A stretch of 33,947 nt of DNA from Prevotella sp. (GTDB taxonomy: Bacteria > Bacteroidota > Bacteroidia > Bacteroidales > Bacteroidaceae), in NCBI GenBank assembly GCA_016281055.1, contig JAEEHW010000007.1, forward strand, positions 1-33,947. The letters are read 5' to 3'. A model generated the notes under the pieces. It did not search any database and was not told the DNA's origin. It was given only the letters and a program-made list of their open reading frames with translations. The translations under genes and the position numbers were made by a program. This document shows positions 31,849-33,947 of the stretch, piece after piece; position 1 is the stretch's first letter; each line of letters opens with the position of its first letter.

Positions 31849-33336
31849 ATGGAAAAGAAAGAAAACAACGAATGTTTTTTCGCCGTTGACCTCGGCGCCA
31901 CCAGTGGCCGCACCATTATCGGAGCCTTGAACAACGGCAAGGTAGAGCTTGAAGAGCTCACACGTTTCGACAACAATCTCATAGAGGTGAATGGACACTT
32001 CTACTGGGACATCTATGCTCTCTACTTCGAGATTGTAAAGGGATTGAAGAAGGCAAAGCAGCAGAACCTGCAGATTACCAGCATCGGCATCGACACATGG
32101 GGCGTTGACTTCGTTTGCGTGGCAGAGGACGGCAGCGTTAGCCAGCCGCTGGCATACCGCGACCCTCACACGTTTGACGCCATGGACGACTACCTTGAGA
32201 ACGTGATGTCGCGCGAGAAGGTGTATGACGTGACTGGCATACAGTTCATGAACTTCAACTCTATCTTCCAGCTCTACGCCATGAAGCGCGCCGGCAACAG
32301 TGCACTGAAGAACGCACAAAAGATACTCTTCATTCCTGACGCACTGAGCTATATGCTCACGGGCAACATGGTTTGCGAATACACCATAGCCTCTACGGCG
32401 CAGTTGCTCGACCCACGCACCAAGCAGCTCGACCCACGCCTGCTGGCTTCGCTCGGACTGAACCAGAGCAAGTTTGGCCGCATGGTGAACCCCGGCGAAC
32501 TTATCGGTGCACTGACCCCTGCCGTGCAGAAGGAGACAGGACTCGGTGCCATACCAGTAGTGGCAGTGGCAGGTCACGACACAGGCTCTGCCGTGGCAGC
32601 AGTACCTGCAAAGGATGAGAAATTCGCTTACCTGTCAAGCGGTACATGGTCGCTGATGGGAATAGAGACAAAGGATGCTATTATAAATAAGGTGTCATAC
32701 GACCGCAACTTCACCAACGAGGGCGGCATCGAGGGAACCACACGATTCCTGAAGAACATCTGCGGCATGTGGCTCTATGAGCGTTGCCGCAAGGAATGGA
32801 CCGATGCACCGAAGTCGCACCCAGAGTTGCAGGCCGAGGCAATGAAGCAGCCGGCATTCCAGAGCATCATCAACCCTGACGATGCAATGTTTGCCAACCC
32901 GTCATCAATGGTGGAGGCCATACAGTCGTATTGCGAGCAGACTGGTCAGCACGTGCCGCAGGGCTACGCAGAGATATGCCGCTGCATATTCGACTCACTG
33001 GCACTGCGCTACCGTCAGGTATTCTCATACCTCACGGAGATGGCATCATTCCCTATCGAGGTGCTCCACATCATCGGCGGCGGCTCACTGAACAACTACC
33101 TCAACCAGTTCACCGCCAACTCATGCGGCGTGGAGGTACTGGCAGGTCCGCAGGAAGGCACCGCACTGGGCAACATCATGGTTCAGGCAAAGGCTGCCGG
33201 CAAGGTGAAAGACCTCTGGGACATGCGCAAGGTAATAGCCAACAGTCTCGAACTGAAGCGCTTCACGCCAACAGACAAGGCAGAATGGGATGCCGCATTC
33301 AAGAAATTCGAGGAAATCGTGGCAAAGAAAGGATAA
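31849..33336 (+). CDS. rhaB: Rhamnulokinase
   Basis: Phosphorylates L-rhamnulose to rhamnulose-1-phosphate. The 495-aa FGGY-family kinase has the N-terminal phosphate motif FAVDLGATSGRTIIGAL, then IGIDTWGVDFV, AGHDTGSAVAAVP, the RhaB-like YLSSGTWSLMGIE, and the C-terminal ATP-binding stretch HIIGGGSLNNYLNQFTAN and GPQEGTALGNIMVQ. It is followed after 44 nt by L-rhamnose isomerase, which confirms the pathway. Codon use shifts toward G/C compared with upstream non-coding DNA, as expected for a well-expressed gene. Confidence 0.94.
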   Translation: MEKKENNECFFAVDLGATSGRTIIGALNNGKVELEELTRFDNNLIEVNGHFYWDIYALYFEIVKGLKKAKQQNLQITSIGIDTWGVDFVCVAEDGSVSQPLAYRDPHTFDAMDDYLENVMSREKVYDVTGIQFMNFNSIFQLYAMKRAGNSALKNAQKILFIPDALSYMLTGNMVCEYTIASTAQLLDPRTKQLDPRLLASLGLNQSKFGRMVNPGELIGALTPAVQKETGLGAIPVVAVAGHDTGSAVAAVPAKDEKFAYLSSGTWSLMGIETKDAIINKVSYDRNFTNEGGIEGTTRFLKNICGMWLYERCRKEWTDAPKSHPELQAEAMKQPAFQSIINPDDAMFANPSSMVEAIQSYCEQTGQHVPQGYAEICRCIFDSLALRYRQVFSYLTEMASFPIEVLHIIGGGSLNNYLNQFTANSCGVEVLAGPQEGTALGNIMVQAKAAGKVKDLWDMRKVIANSLELKRFTPTDKAEWDAAFKKFEEIVAKKG

Positions 33337-33380
33337 TAAACAAAAACAGTATTAACTAATAAAAATAAAAAAGCTAAACA

Positions 33381-33947
33381 ATGAAAACAGAACTTATTTC
33401 AAAGGCTTATGAGGTAGCGAAAGAGCGCTACGCAGAGATTGGTGTAGATACCGAGAAAGTACTTAAGCAGCTGCAGGACTTCCACCTGTCACTTCACTGC
33501 TGGCAGGCAGATGATGTAAAGGGATTCGAGGTACAGGCAGGCGCTATGTCTGGCGGTATTCAGTCAACAGGTGACTTCCCAGGTGCAGCACGCAATATTG
33601 ACGAGCTCCGTCAGGACATCCTGAAGGCTAAGTCACTCATTCCTGGTAACCACCGTCTGAACCTTCACGAGATATATGGTGACTTCAAGGGCAAGGTCGT
33701 TGACCGCGACGAGGTTACTGTAGAATACTTCCAGTCTTGGATTGACTGGGCTAAGGAGAACAACACGAAGCTCGACTTCAACTCTTCTTCTTTCTCACAT
33801 CCAAAGTCTGGCTCACTGTCACTTGCAAACCCTGACGAGAGCATCCGCAAGTTCTGGGTAGAGCACACAAAGCGTTGCCGTGACATCGCAAACGCAATGG
33901 GTGAGGCACAGAATGACCCATGTATCATGAACCTTTGGGTACACGAC
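33381..33947 (+). CDS. rhaA: L-rhamnose isomerase (partial, runs off the right edge)
   Basis: Converts L-rhamnose to L-rhamnulose. The frame is open from the ATG at 33381 to the last base (189 codons; the full enzyme is about 415-420 aa). It begins MKTELISKAYEVAKERYAEIGVDTEKVL and contains LSLHCWQADDVKGFE, GGIQSTGDFPGAARN and GNHRLNLHEIYGD, all typical of RhaA. Kinase then isomerase is the order used in Bacteroides rhamnose operons (there the isomerase is also called rhaI). The start is preceded by an A-rich, Shine-Dalgarno-poor region. Confidence 0.95.
   Translation, partial: MKTELISKAYEVAKERYAEIGVDTEKVLKQLQDFHLSLHCWQADDVKGFEVQAGAMSGGIQSTGDFPGAARNIDELRQDILKAKSLIPGNHRLNLHEIYGDFKGKVVDRDEVTVEYFQSWIDWAKENNTKLDFNSSSFSHPKSGSLSLANPDESIRKFWVEHTKRCRDIANAMGEAQNDPCIMNLWVHD

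Noticed and set aside
31697..31930. A 77-codon frame just before and into rhaB
   Set aside because: It spans the rhaB promoter and start, is low-complexity Lys/Phe-rich at its beginning and follows the wrong frame into rhaB.

Overview
The window is chromosomal DNA from a member of the Bacteroidales, most likely Prevotella or a close relative. The evidence is a fused LpxC-FabZ enzyme, a short primary sigma factor without region 1.1, a long NusB, a long L25/Ctc ribosomal protein, a lysyl-tRNA synthetase with a C-terminal extension, and repeated Bacteroidetes-type promoters (TTTG, 19-20 nt, TAnnTTTG). I see no rRNA, tRNA, CRISPR array, prophage or insertion sequence.

Layout. 1-2294 (minus): phenylacetate-CoA-ligase-like enzyme, a double-ACT protein and the 5' part of a porin gene that runs off the left edge. 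2295-2944: 650 bp gap with two opposed promoters and a four-unit 22-bp repeat array. 2945-14429 (plus): one tightly packed ten-gene run, purM, prfA, a 50-aa small protein, pyrF, lpxD, lpxC-fabZ, lpxA, miaA, a class A PBP and a GHL10-type secreted glycosidase. It mixes nucleotide synthesis, translation, lipid A and peptidoglycan functions and ends at a second 22-bp-period array whose first half is also a terminator-like hairpin. 14725-16684 (minus): manC and rpoD. 16826-20615 (minus): nusB, yajC, ybbR-like, coaE, DUF5606, queF, closed by a strong terminator. 20857-23646 (plus): rplY/ctc with terminator, then pth, an S4 RNA-binding protein and a GH43-family protein. 23652-28923 (minus): nhaD and PAP2 phosphatase, then lysS, gpsA and a stand-alone HsdR-N-like nuclease-fold protein from a separate promoter.

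29-31.8 kb is the accessory-looking part. It holds a secreted dockerin-ended protein with a long structured leader, flanked by three families of inverted repeats built from 7-8 nt units, and then a 979-bp gap with a third four-unit 22-bp array and a TTAAC/TTAAT cluster. From 31849 rightward the L-rhamnose catabolic genes rhaB and rhaA (partial) begin.

Most genes are ordinary housekeeping. The signal that known features do not explain is the set of three intergenic arrays (2581, 14472, 31393). Each has exactly four quasi-palindromic units on an exact 22-bp step, about two helical turns. Two arrays share the core GTAAAAGCT; the third uses GTACCAACAT. I cannot assign these to a known family.
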